This document shows positions 22,026 to 33,900 of a stretch of DNA of 64,000 nt, piece by piece. The stretch comes from Linyphia triangularis (lineage: Eukaryota; Arthropoda; Arachnida; Araneae; Linyphiidae): NCBI GenBank assembly GCA_963978545.1, contig OZ021727.1, positions 45,917,385 through 45,981,384 on the forward strand, in the 5' to 3' direction. A model generated the notes under the pieces. It saw nothing but the letters and a program-made list of their open reading frames with translations, made no database searches and was not told where the DNA came from. Positions within the stretch are counted from its first letter, which is position 1. Each line of letters opens with the position of its first letter. A program made the position numbers and the translations under genes.

Positions 22026-24359
22026 TTTCTATGCCACTTTTTTTAAGGCAGAATGTTTCAAAATGTGGAGAAATACAAAAAAAAATCAAAACCATTTATT
22101 TTTCTTTTAATTTGAAAACAATACTTTCATTACCCTACGTTAATATATGGGTAATTGAAAGTAAAAAGTCATAATATTTATCGGTATTTGGGTAGAAATA
22201 TCAATTGTATAAAATGGTTTTGAATTATTTTTATACAGAAATTTTTAAGTCAGTACATTCATTACTAACGAGTACCTTACAGGAAAGTTTAATTTCTATT
22301 TTAATAAATTAGAAATATCACTCTTTCTGTAATAATGTTAAAAGGTCATAATATTTATTTTGTATTTTGTAGATAGATACATTCTGTAAAATGATTTTAT
22401 ATTAAATTGATACAAAACATCAAAGTTATAATAGTTATACCATACACAAAACACTTCCATACAGAAACAGTAAATAATCTCTATTTTTTACTTAAAACAA
22501 GGTCAATGAATTGCTATTATTTGTTCTATGATAACTAAGTATTTTTCAGCTAGTAAATATCACTAAAAAAACTTTACATATATCAAGCACTTTCTCTGCT
22601 GCTCATGCAACAAACCTTACTTTATTGGATAAAAAAAAAGGTAATACTAAATACCATGACTGTGGGTGCCAGTGAAAATATTTTGGTTTGCACATGATAA
22701 ATTTAATTCAAAAAATTAATTTAAATTAATGCATTCCATGTAATGATTAGGTAGAAACTATTTAGTTACATTTGGCTAATCTATAAATAACAATATATTT
22801 TACTGTTAATAAATTTACTAATGGTTTTTAATGTGCAATTTGCAATTACTTTTACTAATTCCTTTTCCCTAATTCCTAATTTGTCAAAATAGTAAAGTGA
22901 ATGAATAAATAAAAATTTATTCAATAGAAGATAGATATTATTTTTCCAATTCTGATATAGATAAGTACCCGTTCTCTATTCTAACCTACACATTTTTACA
23001 TAGTTTTCAAGATCTTTTAATACTCAAACCTTTCTGATTTGTAAATGTACAGAGCTAATCCCCAAAATCAATATATATATAATTAAATAAAATTTTAACT
23101 CAAAGATTAGAGTGTTTATGTAGGGAATCTTATAATTAGAAGACTTTAGCATAGAGATTAAATAAAAAAAAATTAATAGCCTTTCTTGAAATAATATATT
23201 CCATGAGGTGCACAATCTGAGCTGATGGAAAAATTGGCACAAATTTGACAAAAAGATTGTGTGCGTTGAACTGAAACTTTTAGTCAATTTGGTGCCTTCA
23301 AACTTTTTTTTTTCATCAACTAAATACTAAATGTGAATTAATTATGAAAAATAAAACTAGTCCTGTTGTACCTTGAAAAATGGTTGTGATTGGATACCGA
23401 TACAAAATTAGGAGGCAAACAAAACAATTTTGAAGTTGGAGGTGACTGAAAAAAGTGTAACTTCTCAGGTGGTGTAACTGACGGGACTGCAATATAGGGA
23501 GGGGTGGAAAGGCTGCGGATACAGGGTAAACAGCAATGGGAAGTATATTTCTATAAAAATAAACTCCAACAACAATCAAATTATTTTTATAAATTTGGAA
23601 TTCCAATGAAAATGATAAATATATTATACTTTCAAATGTAAAATAAGAAGAAAAAAACTATGCAAACGTTTTTATCAAAAAAAAATTATCTTGATTTCTA
23701 AACTATACTCAAGTGAATAATGTGTTTATTTTAATGCATAATGAATTTTTACATAATTTCATAACAATAACACAATGGTAATACTTGAAATTTCATTATT
23801 AAAGGGTACCCTCAGTCAGTGTGAGGTAAAATAGATGTACAATTGTACGCAGAAAATCTTCAGATCTTACAGGATTCCGCAGAGTTCCTTTTCCCCTTAA
23901 ACAAGAAATTCAGGAAAGGGGGGATGTAACTTCTACATCTCCCCTTTCACCACTTCTAGGAAAAAGAAGAAATTTCAGGAAGGGGACTTCCACATCTCCC
24001 CTTTTACTACTTTCGAATAAAACAACAATAATTCTTAAATAGTATCTTTTGTTTTTCATAAACAATGTAATGTAACAAGCAGACTCGCAGGAAATTTTTG
24101 AAAATGATATTTGAAAGGCCACAGCAAAGAAAGATCGGAGTCCAATATTTTCAAAATCGAGTTCTCGCTATCTGCAAGATTCATAGCAGATAGTTTAACT
24201 TCCAATATTACTTTCAATTTCCCAAATGTAATGACAATTAATATATAGGGTAATAAGAGTATAGTATTCGGTCCCAAATTTTTTTTATTTTTTTATTTCT
24301 CCATGTTTTGGAGCATCTTGATTTCAAAAAAGTGTTCTAGAAAAATTGTCTTTCTGTGG

Positions 24360-24540
24360 TCTGCATTACTCCTGAACAAATTGTCTTATGATGTTCAAAT
24401 TAGGTGTGTGGGTCACTGCTGGTCATATGGAACCTACCATTAAGGTTTTCATCAAAATTACCCTTGCGCATTACGCTAAGGCAGCTGCCATTGAAAATAC
24501 CATGTTTTTCAATGATTGCGATAAAAGGCTCAAACAATTT
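24360..24540 (+). repeat. Dispersed repeat family A, copy 2
   Basis: It shares the block GACCTNCCATTAAGGTTTTC, ATCAAAATT, GCGCATTA, GCAGCTGCCATTGAAAA and CATGTTTTTCA with copies 1 and 3, in plus orientation. About 230 bp downstream (24765-24797) lies a CCCCCTAGCTACGCGCAGG sequence like the end of a hAT element, which suggests the copy belongs to such an element. Confidence 0.65.
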
Positions 24541-24764
24541 GGATCGAATTGAATAGCCAGAAATATTTTTCGGAAGGGGATATGAAATTATAAGTAAGAA
24601 AATCTTGATTATTATTTTTATTATTAATGCCATATGTATATTTAACGATCAAGAAAGCAGATATTTCTTCTACGCATGTTTCGAAATTTAAAAATATTTT
24701 AAACAAATTTACTATTTTAAGCAATAAAATCCTTTAATTTTGGCACTAGGGAAAATTTCGGGAG

Positions 24765-24797
24765 GTGATATATCCCACCCCCTAGCTACGCGCAGGT
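24765..24797. mobile_element. hAT-like terminus without partner
   Basis: CCCACCCCCTAGCTACGCGC followed by AGG resembles the right end of hAT-type elements whose other end reads CAGG(C)GCGTAGC. I did not find the opposite end or a target duplication. Confidence 0.35.
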
Positions 24798-25539
24798 GCT
24801 GTGGTTAGGGTACTGAATCATTGAAAAGTAGGATGATCTTGAAAAATTATTTCCGGTTGTAAATTACAAAAAATTTATTGTTTTTGGAAATAATGAGATT
24901 TGAATCCTACTTTAGAAATCCGTTGAAAGTACAGATGCAACATAAACGGTTGAGAATAACTTATTGTGCCCCGTATTGAATGATAGGACTTTTCATTAAC
25001 AGATTTAAAGAGAAATGACAGTAACAGCAAAAAAAAATAGTTTGCTTATAAAGAAAGTGTCTTCATCATGGATTTAATCGAAAGATTTGTCCGATTCGAA
25101 AATTTTCTAGACTTCAACACACACCAGGCTTATTAATCTTTATTTCAATTTTACCGTCACATATATATTTAAATGAAATTTTAAAAGACCAAGAAACAGA
25201 GGTAAGCTTCGATTTTGACATTTTCGAAATTAAAAGTATTCCCATTTTCAATGCTTATCCATGCAGTTCAAGGGAGAGTTCGAAAATGCTCTAAATTTAC
25301 ATTGTTTGCGATTGGCAGAACTGGAAATTTTTGTTCTACAATGACATCCAAAATACTCATTAGATACAATAATTTTAATTCAGTATTTGAAGTAATAGCA
25401 ATACATTTATTCTGTGACTTTTAGTTTTAAGATTATTAACTATAATTTTAATTAAAACTTTCTAGATTTTAAACAAACCATAGTAGTTAGAAAATAGGGC
25501 TCCTAAGCCATGGTGCAATGCGCAAGGGATGATGACGTG

Positions 25540-26160
25540 ACCGGATATGACGTCACAGGAAATGACGTCATCGGAAGACATGTAACCGGAAGGGGAGTTG
25601 AGTTGTTTCCCTCCTGCTGCTGTTTTAGTTTCGGTTTCGTTATAAGCTGTTTGTGTATGACGTCATAATTTGTTTTATATCAAAGTTTTGAGCGGTGGCA
25701 ACACTTTTTAATTTCGATTTATCTTTCAGACCGAGTTGAGTTGTTCTAGGACTGCTTCTTAGCAAATAAGTTAGAGTGATAGGCTTTTATTGCGTGACGT
25801 CTAAGTGGGAATGACGTCATAATTTTTGTTTCCAGTTAAATGGGGTTAATTAACACTTTTACACAGTTAATTAACACTTTTTAGTTTTTGTTTCCAGTTA
25901 AATGGGGTTGAGTTGTTCTAGGGCTGCTTCTTAGCGAATAAGTTAGAGTGATAGGCTTTTTGACTAGTGACATCACAGTGGGTATGACGTCATAATTTGT
26001 TTTATATCAAAGTTTTGAGCGGTGGCAACACTTTTTAGTTTCGATTTACCTTTCAGACGGAGTTGAGTTGTTCTAGGGATGCTTCCAAACGAAAACATTA
26101 TAGTGATAGGCTTTTTGACTATTGACGTCACAGCGGGTATGACGTCATGACTTGCTTTAT
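25540..26160. promoter_or_regulatory. CRE-like motif cluster and subterminal repeats, left end
   Basis: TGACGTCA, the perfect palindromic CREB/ATF site, appears about seven times in some 620 bp, mostly as pairs around a GTGGG/GCGGG spacer. The motifs sit in about three repeat units that share TTTTATATCAAAGTTTTGAG, GGTGGCAACACTTTTTA, GAGTTGAGTTGTTCTAG and GTGATAGGCTTTT. The right end of the same palindrome has one such unit (about 40255-40470), and the smaller relative has two (46970-47310). Binding by bZIP factors is an inference from the motif alone. Confidence 0.75.
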
Positions 26161-27059
26161 GTGAGAGATCGACAAAATGCTTGCTTACGATTAGTCGGTT
26201 TTAAACACGTGACTAAATGGACGCTTGTGATTGGCTACACAGTTTAGTAAGATAGTTTTCTACTAAGCTTAGGGTAGTGGCGCCATCTAGGAGTGAATTT
26301 AAGAGATATTTGCATTAAATTTCTAAGATCAGAGATATATGCAAATAAAAAAAATCTTAACACGACTTTTAAGTTTAATAAAAGTGAAGGCCAATTGCTA
26401 AGAGTCTAAAGAACCCTAACCCCGAGCTACACGTGACATTTCAATATTTTACCAAACAATTGTTAAAATATCGACTATCGGACGTTGCCTTCATGGGAAC
26501 TCATCTACCCCCCCCCCCCCTTCACTAACCAATTTTGAATAAGCTAATTTGAAAGACTTTAGAAAATGTTAATTATTTTCAAGCTAAATTTTAAAAGTGA
26601 GGACACACCTCCGACCCGATACCTCTTTTAGGAGGAATTGATACCGCCTCACTCCTCCCTGTAAAAAAAAAAAAACTTATTCTAAAGAACGTATATTTCT
26701 TTGAAATATGAGGTCACTAACCAACCATCCAATACTGAATTTCATGAAAATTTTAGTCTGTCTACACATTTTTTCATGAAAATTTTAGTTTTAAAAATAA
26801 TTATTTAAACACTAATGTAAAAAAAAATATATTTTTAATAGAAATTTTTACTAATATCTACTTGTATGTAGCTTTTTTCCGAAAAAACTTAATGAATTTC
26901 ACGAAAATTTTAACTTACCCTTAACAGTTTTCATGAAAATTGTAATTTTGATACAAACAAATTTAACTTTATTGTTACAGTTTACTCTTCATACAAATGT
27001 GCAGAAATATCTTAATTTTTTTAACTAGCATATCTTTCTTTATGACGTTATTACCAATG

Positions 27060-27475
27060 ACTCCCAACGGCTCCCAATTGGCTCTCAATGGCTCACAATA
27101 CCTGTTAAATGCTCCCTAACTGCTCCCAATACCCGCTAAATGCTCCCTAACTGCTCCCAATACCTGCTAAATGCTCCCTAACTGCTCCCAATACCTGTTA
27201 AATGCTCCCTAACTGCTCCCAATACCCGCTAAATGCTCCCTAACTGCTCCCAATACATGTTAAATGCTCCCTAACTGCTAACCCCCCCCCCCGCTGAATG
27301 CTCCCTAACTGCTCCCAATACCTGTTAAATGATACCTAATTGCTCCCAATACATGTTAAATGCACTCTAACTGCTCCCAATACCCGCTAAATGCTCCCTA
27401 ACTGCTCCCAATATCTGTTAAATGCTTCCTAATTGCTCCCAATACATGTTAAATGCTCTCAATACCTGTTAGAAA
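27060..27475 (+). repeat. 31-bp minisatellite, left arm
   Basis: About 12-13 units of TGCTCCCTAACTGCTCCCAA plus TACCTGTTAAA, with point variants (CCGCTAAA, ACATGTTAAA) and one C-run interruption near 27281. Confidence 0.92.
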
Positions 27476-28904
27476 TTAATCTGTCTATGTTAGTTATATT
27501 AATCAAGATAGATTTTATTGTACAATGGTACTTACTTAAGTTGACGAATGACAACACAGAACTAGCAGCTAATGCTGAATAGAGATGTGATAACTGATTT
27601 TGTTGGATACTCTAATGCCTAAATAAGAGAGAAAAAGTAACATACTTGAACATTTTACAACTAAGAATTCAAAAGTGAACGTGAAAATTTACTTTAGGAA
27701 TAAAAATCATGTCTTTAAAATGTGTACGAATATCACTAAATAAGAGAAAAAAGTAACAACTTAAACTCTTTGCGACAAATAACTCATTAACGTAAAAAAT
27801 TTACTTTACACATAAAAATCACTTTAAAATGTGTAAAAATATCGCTAAATAAGAGAAAAAAAAGTAACTTACTTAAAATTTCTAAAATAAATATTTAACC
27901 TTTACGCAAAAATTCCCATCATATATAAACATCACGACTTTAAAATATGACATGCAAGAGAAAAGTAACGTGCTTAAACTTTCTACGACAAATAACTTTA
28001 ACATTAACACAAAAATTTACTTTACACATAAAAATCACGACTTGTAAATTTGAAATGTAGGACGAAAGTATAACATACCTATAATTTCTACGACAAAGAA
28101 TTCAAACATTGCCGTTCATGTCTTTAAAATGTATAATGACAACTCTAACTTTTAGAAAAAAGAAACACTAAAAATTTACAAGGCAAAGAATTTAAAATTG
28201 AACGTTAAAATTAACTTTAGATGTACTATCATACACTTTTATCAACAATAAATAAGATAAAAAAGAAACTCTAAAAATTTATAAGGCAAAGAATTTAAAT
28301 AATACGCGAAAATTTATCTCACATATAAAAATTATGTCTTTCAAATGTGTAAGAATAACGCTAAATTAGAGAAAAAGAAATATTAAAAATTTATAAGGTA
28401 AGGAATTGAAACAATACGCGAAAATTTATTTCACACATAAAATTTTTATCTTTAAAATGTGTAAGAATAATGCTAAATTAGAGAAGAAAAAAAATAACAT
28501 ACTTAAACTTTCTTCGACAACAATTTAAACAATACGCGAAAATTTTATACACAATTATTTTCTTAGGTTAATGTTAAATAATGGGAAATTTAACAGAATA
28601 AAAATTTCAAAGATAATGAATTTTAACCTTTACACGAAAATTTACTTCACATATAAATATCATGTCTTTAAACTTTAACGTGACAATTTACTTCTCATAT
28701 ACAATTAAACTCTTAGGTTAATGTTAAATAAAAGAAAAAGTAACATACTCAAAAATTTCTAAGATAAGCATAACGTAAAAATTTCATATCATGTGTTTAA
28801 AATGTAACATATAAGAGAAAAAAAAAATAACATACTTGAACTTTCTATAGCAAAGAATTTAAGCGTTAGCTTAAAAATTTACTTTACATATAAATTTCAC
28901 GTCT

Positions 28905-29115
28905 TTAAACGGGATGATAAGCATGTGACGGTAATTAGCCAATCAGGTTAGCGGTAGGTGATACGCCACTTGCCGACATTTTTAGACCGGAGGATGAGTC
29001 ACGCTAAAACTTGTTCAAACAGGTCGGGAGATTTGTACAGCAAGAACAGCAGCATCGACGCGCAAGCAGCGGGTGATGCTGCCGTGTGTCAGCAGGTCTT
29101 TGAGATTATCGTTTT
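28905..29115. repeat. GC-rich conserved block in the left arm, with hairpin
   Basis: An island of balanced base composition within very AT-rich arms, conserved at 36125-36325 in the other arm. It contains an ATTGG/CCAAT box (AGCCAATCAGG), a TGAGTCA (AP-1-like) site and an inner hairpin with stem GCAGCATC (29049-29056) / GATGCTGC (29075-29082). It could be a promoter or replication element; nothing shows which. Confidence 0.6.
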
Positions 29116-30504
29116 CCTACTTTGCCTTTTTTCATAATGAAATGTTTGTGAAAACTTGGAAGGAATGAAGTGGATTTCAACGACACATTAGTAAGTGAAG
29201 ATAGAATTCGCATGGATTTTCTTCCAAAAAGTATGATTCACTTGGAGAATTTAAGATCATTTCTACTTGAAAACTTTTCTACTGTCTAAAACATTGAATA
29301 TTGTTCAAACTCAGTGAGATTATATGCTACAATACGGATAAAACTTAACAAAATTGTTACATAGAAGAAAAATAGTAAGAGATTTAAAATAAATACTAGT
29401 TATAGATACTCCAAAGAAAAAATTTCACCTCTACTTTTCAATCGGAAAATCAATGCAAGTTGGAAATTTATGTTACTTCAAGAAAGACTTAGACAATTTA
29501 CTTTGTAATAATATACGTTAAGGTGTCGTATTAACTCGTGCAATACATGCTGACTAAGGTTTATTTTACTTATCTAAGAAAGGTGAATTGGGGGAAAATA
29601 TTAAATAAATTGTAGATATTAAATACATTGTAGATATGCATTCAAGTTTTGAAAATCACCTGCAAGACTTTTAAAACATCTTAAGATAAATTGAAAGAAA
29701 CTTGCGAATTATATGTAAACTATATAACTTTTTCTACTCTGAAAGGAAATCACAAGTAATTTAGTTAACTTTTTTCATGGTAACACTCATATTCAACGAC
29801 ATGTTTTTAAAATTTAACCTTCTTTACATGATAATAGTTATAAATTTTTTCAATCTCAGATGCGATATACTATTATTTCTAACATATATGTTACGAATTG
29901 TGTAAAGTTTTTAAAAGAGTATATGCAAATCACCAATCAGAAACATAAAAATCTAACATCAATCAAACAAACTAAAATAATAAGATATTTTCCTTAGTGG
30001 AAATAGTTAACTACTCATGTGATGGAATATACTTAGAAAATTTAAATACTGAAAAAAGTTTGCTAGGCAAACTTAAAGAATATTTTTTTTTTCTTGTGAA
30101 AAACTAGCATAAATTTGAAAAATGTAGAGTTTGTTACTACGTAAAATTGAACATCATCTGGACAAACTAAATTATACATGATTTTTTTTTATTATTATTT
30201 GAGAGGTGCTGACAATATATCATTAATATAGAGATTTCTAACTTCCACCCATAATTTCTAAATAACTTATTCATAAATTTCAGAAAACTGAAACGGAATG
30301 TGTTTTACAAGAGGCTTATTTTGTAAGATGAATATTCAATATTAATATAACTGAGCAAAGTTCATTCCGGAAAATACTTGTAAAAGATACTTATATTTTG
30401 AAAATAGTTTGAAATATCCTTTTAAATTTATGAATGCTCGCTTTCGAAAGGCACAAATAAAACTGATATTACACATGATAATTAACACATGCATAACATT
30501 AGTC

Positions 30505-30971
30505 AAACAAAGTGGAATTTTTATTGCTTGTGACCGATAACTTTTCAGTGAAGTAGAACTTACATAGGAAATTTGTGCAAACTTTTTCAACTTTTAAACC
30601 AAGTATCATGTAAAATTATAAATTACGATAGGAAATAGCACACTTCAGAATTGGAACAAGTCTTCTAGTTAAGCTAAATTTATTTCTCAAGGAATTGAAA
30701 GCATACCAGAAAAGTCCTTATCATTTCGCATCTTTTCTCATGTTGCAAGAAGACATACTTTGTAAAAGATCGTCGTTGAACTTAACAAAAATCAGTAAAA
30801 ATAAATGTATTTTCTATGGCAAAGATAAAACTTCACAACTTAATTACTGAAATTTAGCTAAGTTGTATATGGTTTATTCACATAACTCGCATATGCTTCG
30901 AATGTTGAAATATATTTGTCAGTTGAAATCAAACTCATCGAAAATAAATGCTACCTACATTTTCAAGTCGG
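30505..30971 (+). repeat. Segment present only in the left arm
   Basis: The flanks CATAACATTAGTC and AAATTACTATTAAATAAAC are joined in the right arm by about 41 bp (34692-34732) that does not match this segment. The short filler contains ATTACAT-like pieces found nearby, suggesting deletion with filler in the right arm rather than insertion in the left. Confidence 0.7.
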
Positions 30972-33900
30972 AAATTACTATTAAATAAACTTTACGTGTA
31001 AAACATTGTCATGTTAAAAAGAAAAATCTACGAAAATGTAAATGATAATTTTACTTTTGGTACATAAATGATGAATAATTTATGATTTTATTCTAGGCAA
31101 ACGTTTTATTGTCTAACAGAGAACTTAAACTTTAGCAGAAAAACGAAAAAATACAATTTTTATATCCTATCATGCTTATCGAAAATTGGAATTTATTAGC
31201 TGTTGTAATAGATTTTTATTGTCCAAATTTCTATAGTTTTTCTTCCCAGTGCAATAAAATTAAGTTCATGTGTAATGAGTAGGTTTTTTGATGAATCTTA
31301 TAAATTTAATGAAATTATTATGACCTAAGAGATTGAGTGAACTGAATAAATCAATGATGTAAATTTAAACAGTGACTTGAACTGATACATACTATAACTG
31401 TAAAGAAGTATGACAAAGTGATAGATGAAGAGAAAATAGAAATTGAGTGAAATGTATAGAAAAAAGTTGAAGACGACAAGAAATTCGTGAATGAGAATTA
31501 TCATTGACTTATATTAACTTCGTTTTTCTTGCTTATGACAAGAAAATACACTCTTTCTTATTAAGAACCAACTTGATATCTTATCATATAATGACAATGA
31601 TGAAATATCTATACAATAAAAAAATAAAAAAAAATACCAAACTTAGACATAGGAAATTTCTTGATATTCATGTATAATGTGAGAAGTTTTACTGGAAATA
31701 TAGAAGATACAACATTGAAAGATGTGAATGTTTCGAAGTACTTTATCAGAAATAAAAAAAATAAAAAAATGCGCTGAGGTTCGCTATAAAAAATTTTAGG
31801 AGAAAGTTTAAACAAAATTTAAAATCAAACATGCTTTTAAATGAGAACACATATATTAAAACTATAGCACATTAAACAATTTATATTACGTCATCTCAGT
31901 TGTATCAAACTGAATAACATGAAAAACAACCACAAACTGAATAAACATGAAAATTATCAATATATGTGGAAAAGTTTCCTTTTTTCACATATAAAAAAAA
32001 TAAGACACTGACGTACGTTAAGATCACGAAACATGCGTAATCATATACCGATAAGAGCAACCAATGTTGCGGGGAGATATTCACGTGATGGTCAATATCC
32101 CATGAATAAATTGATTGATTGAATTTCTAATGCTAATTCCAATAGTATTCCACGTAACTTCAACTTTATATGTTACACTATAGATATATTTATTTTTCAA
32201 ATATATTGACTTTCGAAAAATCATCCTTCAATATAAGAATGATCATAGTAAGAATAAAAGAAAAGATACTAAGCATTGATTTAAAGTGTATTTATTTCAA
32301 CTTAGCAACAAATCATATGCTTGAAACGAAAATTGCTTCGAACCAAAGTATAACTATCCAATTCCATTGATTTCTACAAGGAAATTTTTCTCATCTAGTA
32401 ATTGAATTTTTTTTCTCATACACATTATAAGTGTTGTCCAATCAGGTGTAGAATAGTTGAAGATATCCGACCTCTTTCTAAATATTAATAAGTCACTGTT
32501 GAAAAACTTATAAAAATTTCAATTTACACTTAAAGTTTTTTTTTTTTTTTTTTTATATATATTTCAAAGAATTTTTTCAAATCAATATGTGTATTGAAAT
32601 ACTGAAACTTATTCACTTCAATAAATGTATGTTTAAGTTATAAAACTTGTCGTATGTATTGAAAAATTGTAACTTTTCGTCTTCTTCGTATAAATCGATA
32701 ACTTATACACGAGTTCTTCATCAATTAATCTTCTAAGTAAATCTTTCAAAGGTAAAAACATACTTATAGCTTTGCATTTGTAACATGTTAAATTGTACAT
32801 GTTTCTCGTGAAATTAAAATTTTATATGTTTTCCATGAAAATATATAAAATTTTGTAACTTTCACATGAAGCATGTACAATTTAACTTGTTACAAATGCA
32901 AAGCTATAAGTATGCTTTTACCTTTGAAAGATTTACTTAGAAGATTAATTGATGAAGAATTAGTGTATAAGTTATCGATATATACGAAGAAGACGAAAAG
33001 TTACAATTTTTCAATACATACGACAAATTTTATAACTTAAACATACATTTATTGAAGTGAATAAGTTTCAGTATTTCAATACACATATTGATTTGAAAAA
33101 ATTCTTTGAAATATATATAAAAAAAGAAAAACTTTAAGTGTAAATTGAAATTTTTATAAGTTTTTCAACAGTGACTTATTAATATTTAGAAAGAGGTCGG
33201 ATATCTTCAACTATTCTACACCTGATTGGACAACACTTATAATGTGTATGAGAAAAAAAATTCAATTACTAGATGAGAAAAATTTCCTTGTAGAAATCAA
33301 TGGAATTGGATAGTTATACTTTGGTTCGAAGCAATTTTCGTTTCAAGCATATGATTTGTTGCTAAGTTGAAATAAATACACTTTAAATCAATGCTTAGTA
33401 TCTTTTCTTTTATTCTTACTATGATCATTCTTATATTGAAGGATGATTTTTCGAAAGTCAATATATTTGAAAAATAAATATATCTATAGTGTAACATATA
33501 AAGTTGAAGTTACGTGGAATACTATTGGAATTAGCATTAGAAATTCAATCAATCAATTTATTCATGGGATATTGACCATCACGTGAATATCTCCCCGCAA
33601 CATTGGTTGTTCTTATCGGTATATGATTACGCATGTTTCGTGGTCTTAACGTACGTCAGTGTCTTATTTTTTTTATATGTGAAAAAAGGAAACTTTTCCA
33701 CATATATTGATAATTTTCATGTTTATTCAGTTTGTGGTTGTTTTTCATGTTATTCAGTTTGATACAACTGAGATGACGTAATATAAATTGTTTAATGTGC
33801 TATAGTTTTAATATATGTGTTCCAATTTAAAAGCATGCTTGATTTTAAATTTTGTTTAAACTTTCTCCTAAAATTTTTTATAGCGAACCTCAGCGCATTT

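Larger units (their letters stand above)
21234..25475. other. Intergenic AT-rich region with scattered repeats
   Basis: No gene is evident. It contains an 80-bp direct repeat (21341-21412 with 22271-22340), a C/T-rich duplicated segment at 23911-24012, two copies of a dispersed repeat (about 21785-22025 minus, about 24360-24540 plus) and a hAT-like terminus near 24765-24797. The short open frames here have no recognisable protein features. Confidence 0.5.
25482..32835 (+). repeat. Left arm of the giant palindrome
   Basis: Order from the outside: CRE-rich terminus (25482-26170), GC-balanced spacer with a CACGTG motif near 26200, C run at about 26511, 31-bp minisatellite (27060-27475), a long AT-rich stretch of degenerate units containing AAAATTTACTTTACACATAA-like sequence, a GC-rich block (28905-29115), then AT-rich sequence to the axis. 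It pairs with 32836-40672. Confidence 0.9.

Noticed and set aside
27060..27475. CRISPR-like array
   Set aside because: Units are contiguous 31-bp tandem copies without unique spacers, in a eukaryotic context. It is a minisatellite.
32170..32370. 66-residue open frame repeated identically at 33297-33497 on the other strand
   Set aside because: It is identical only because the two lie at mirrored sites of the palindrome. The sequence is AT-rich with no protein features, so I do not call a gene.
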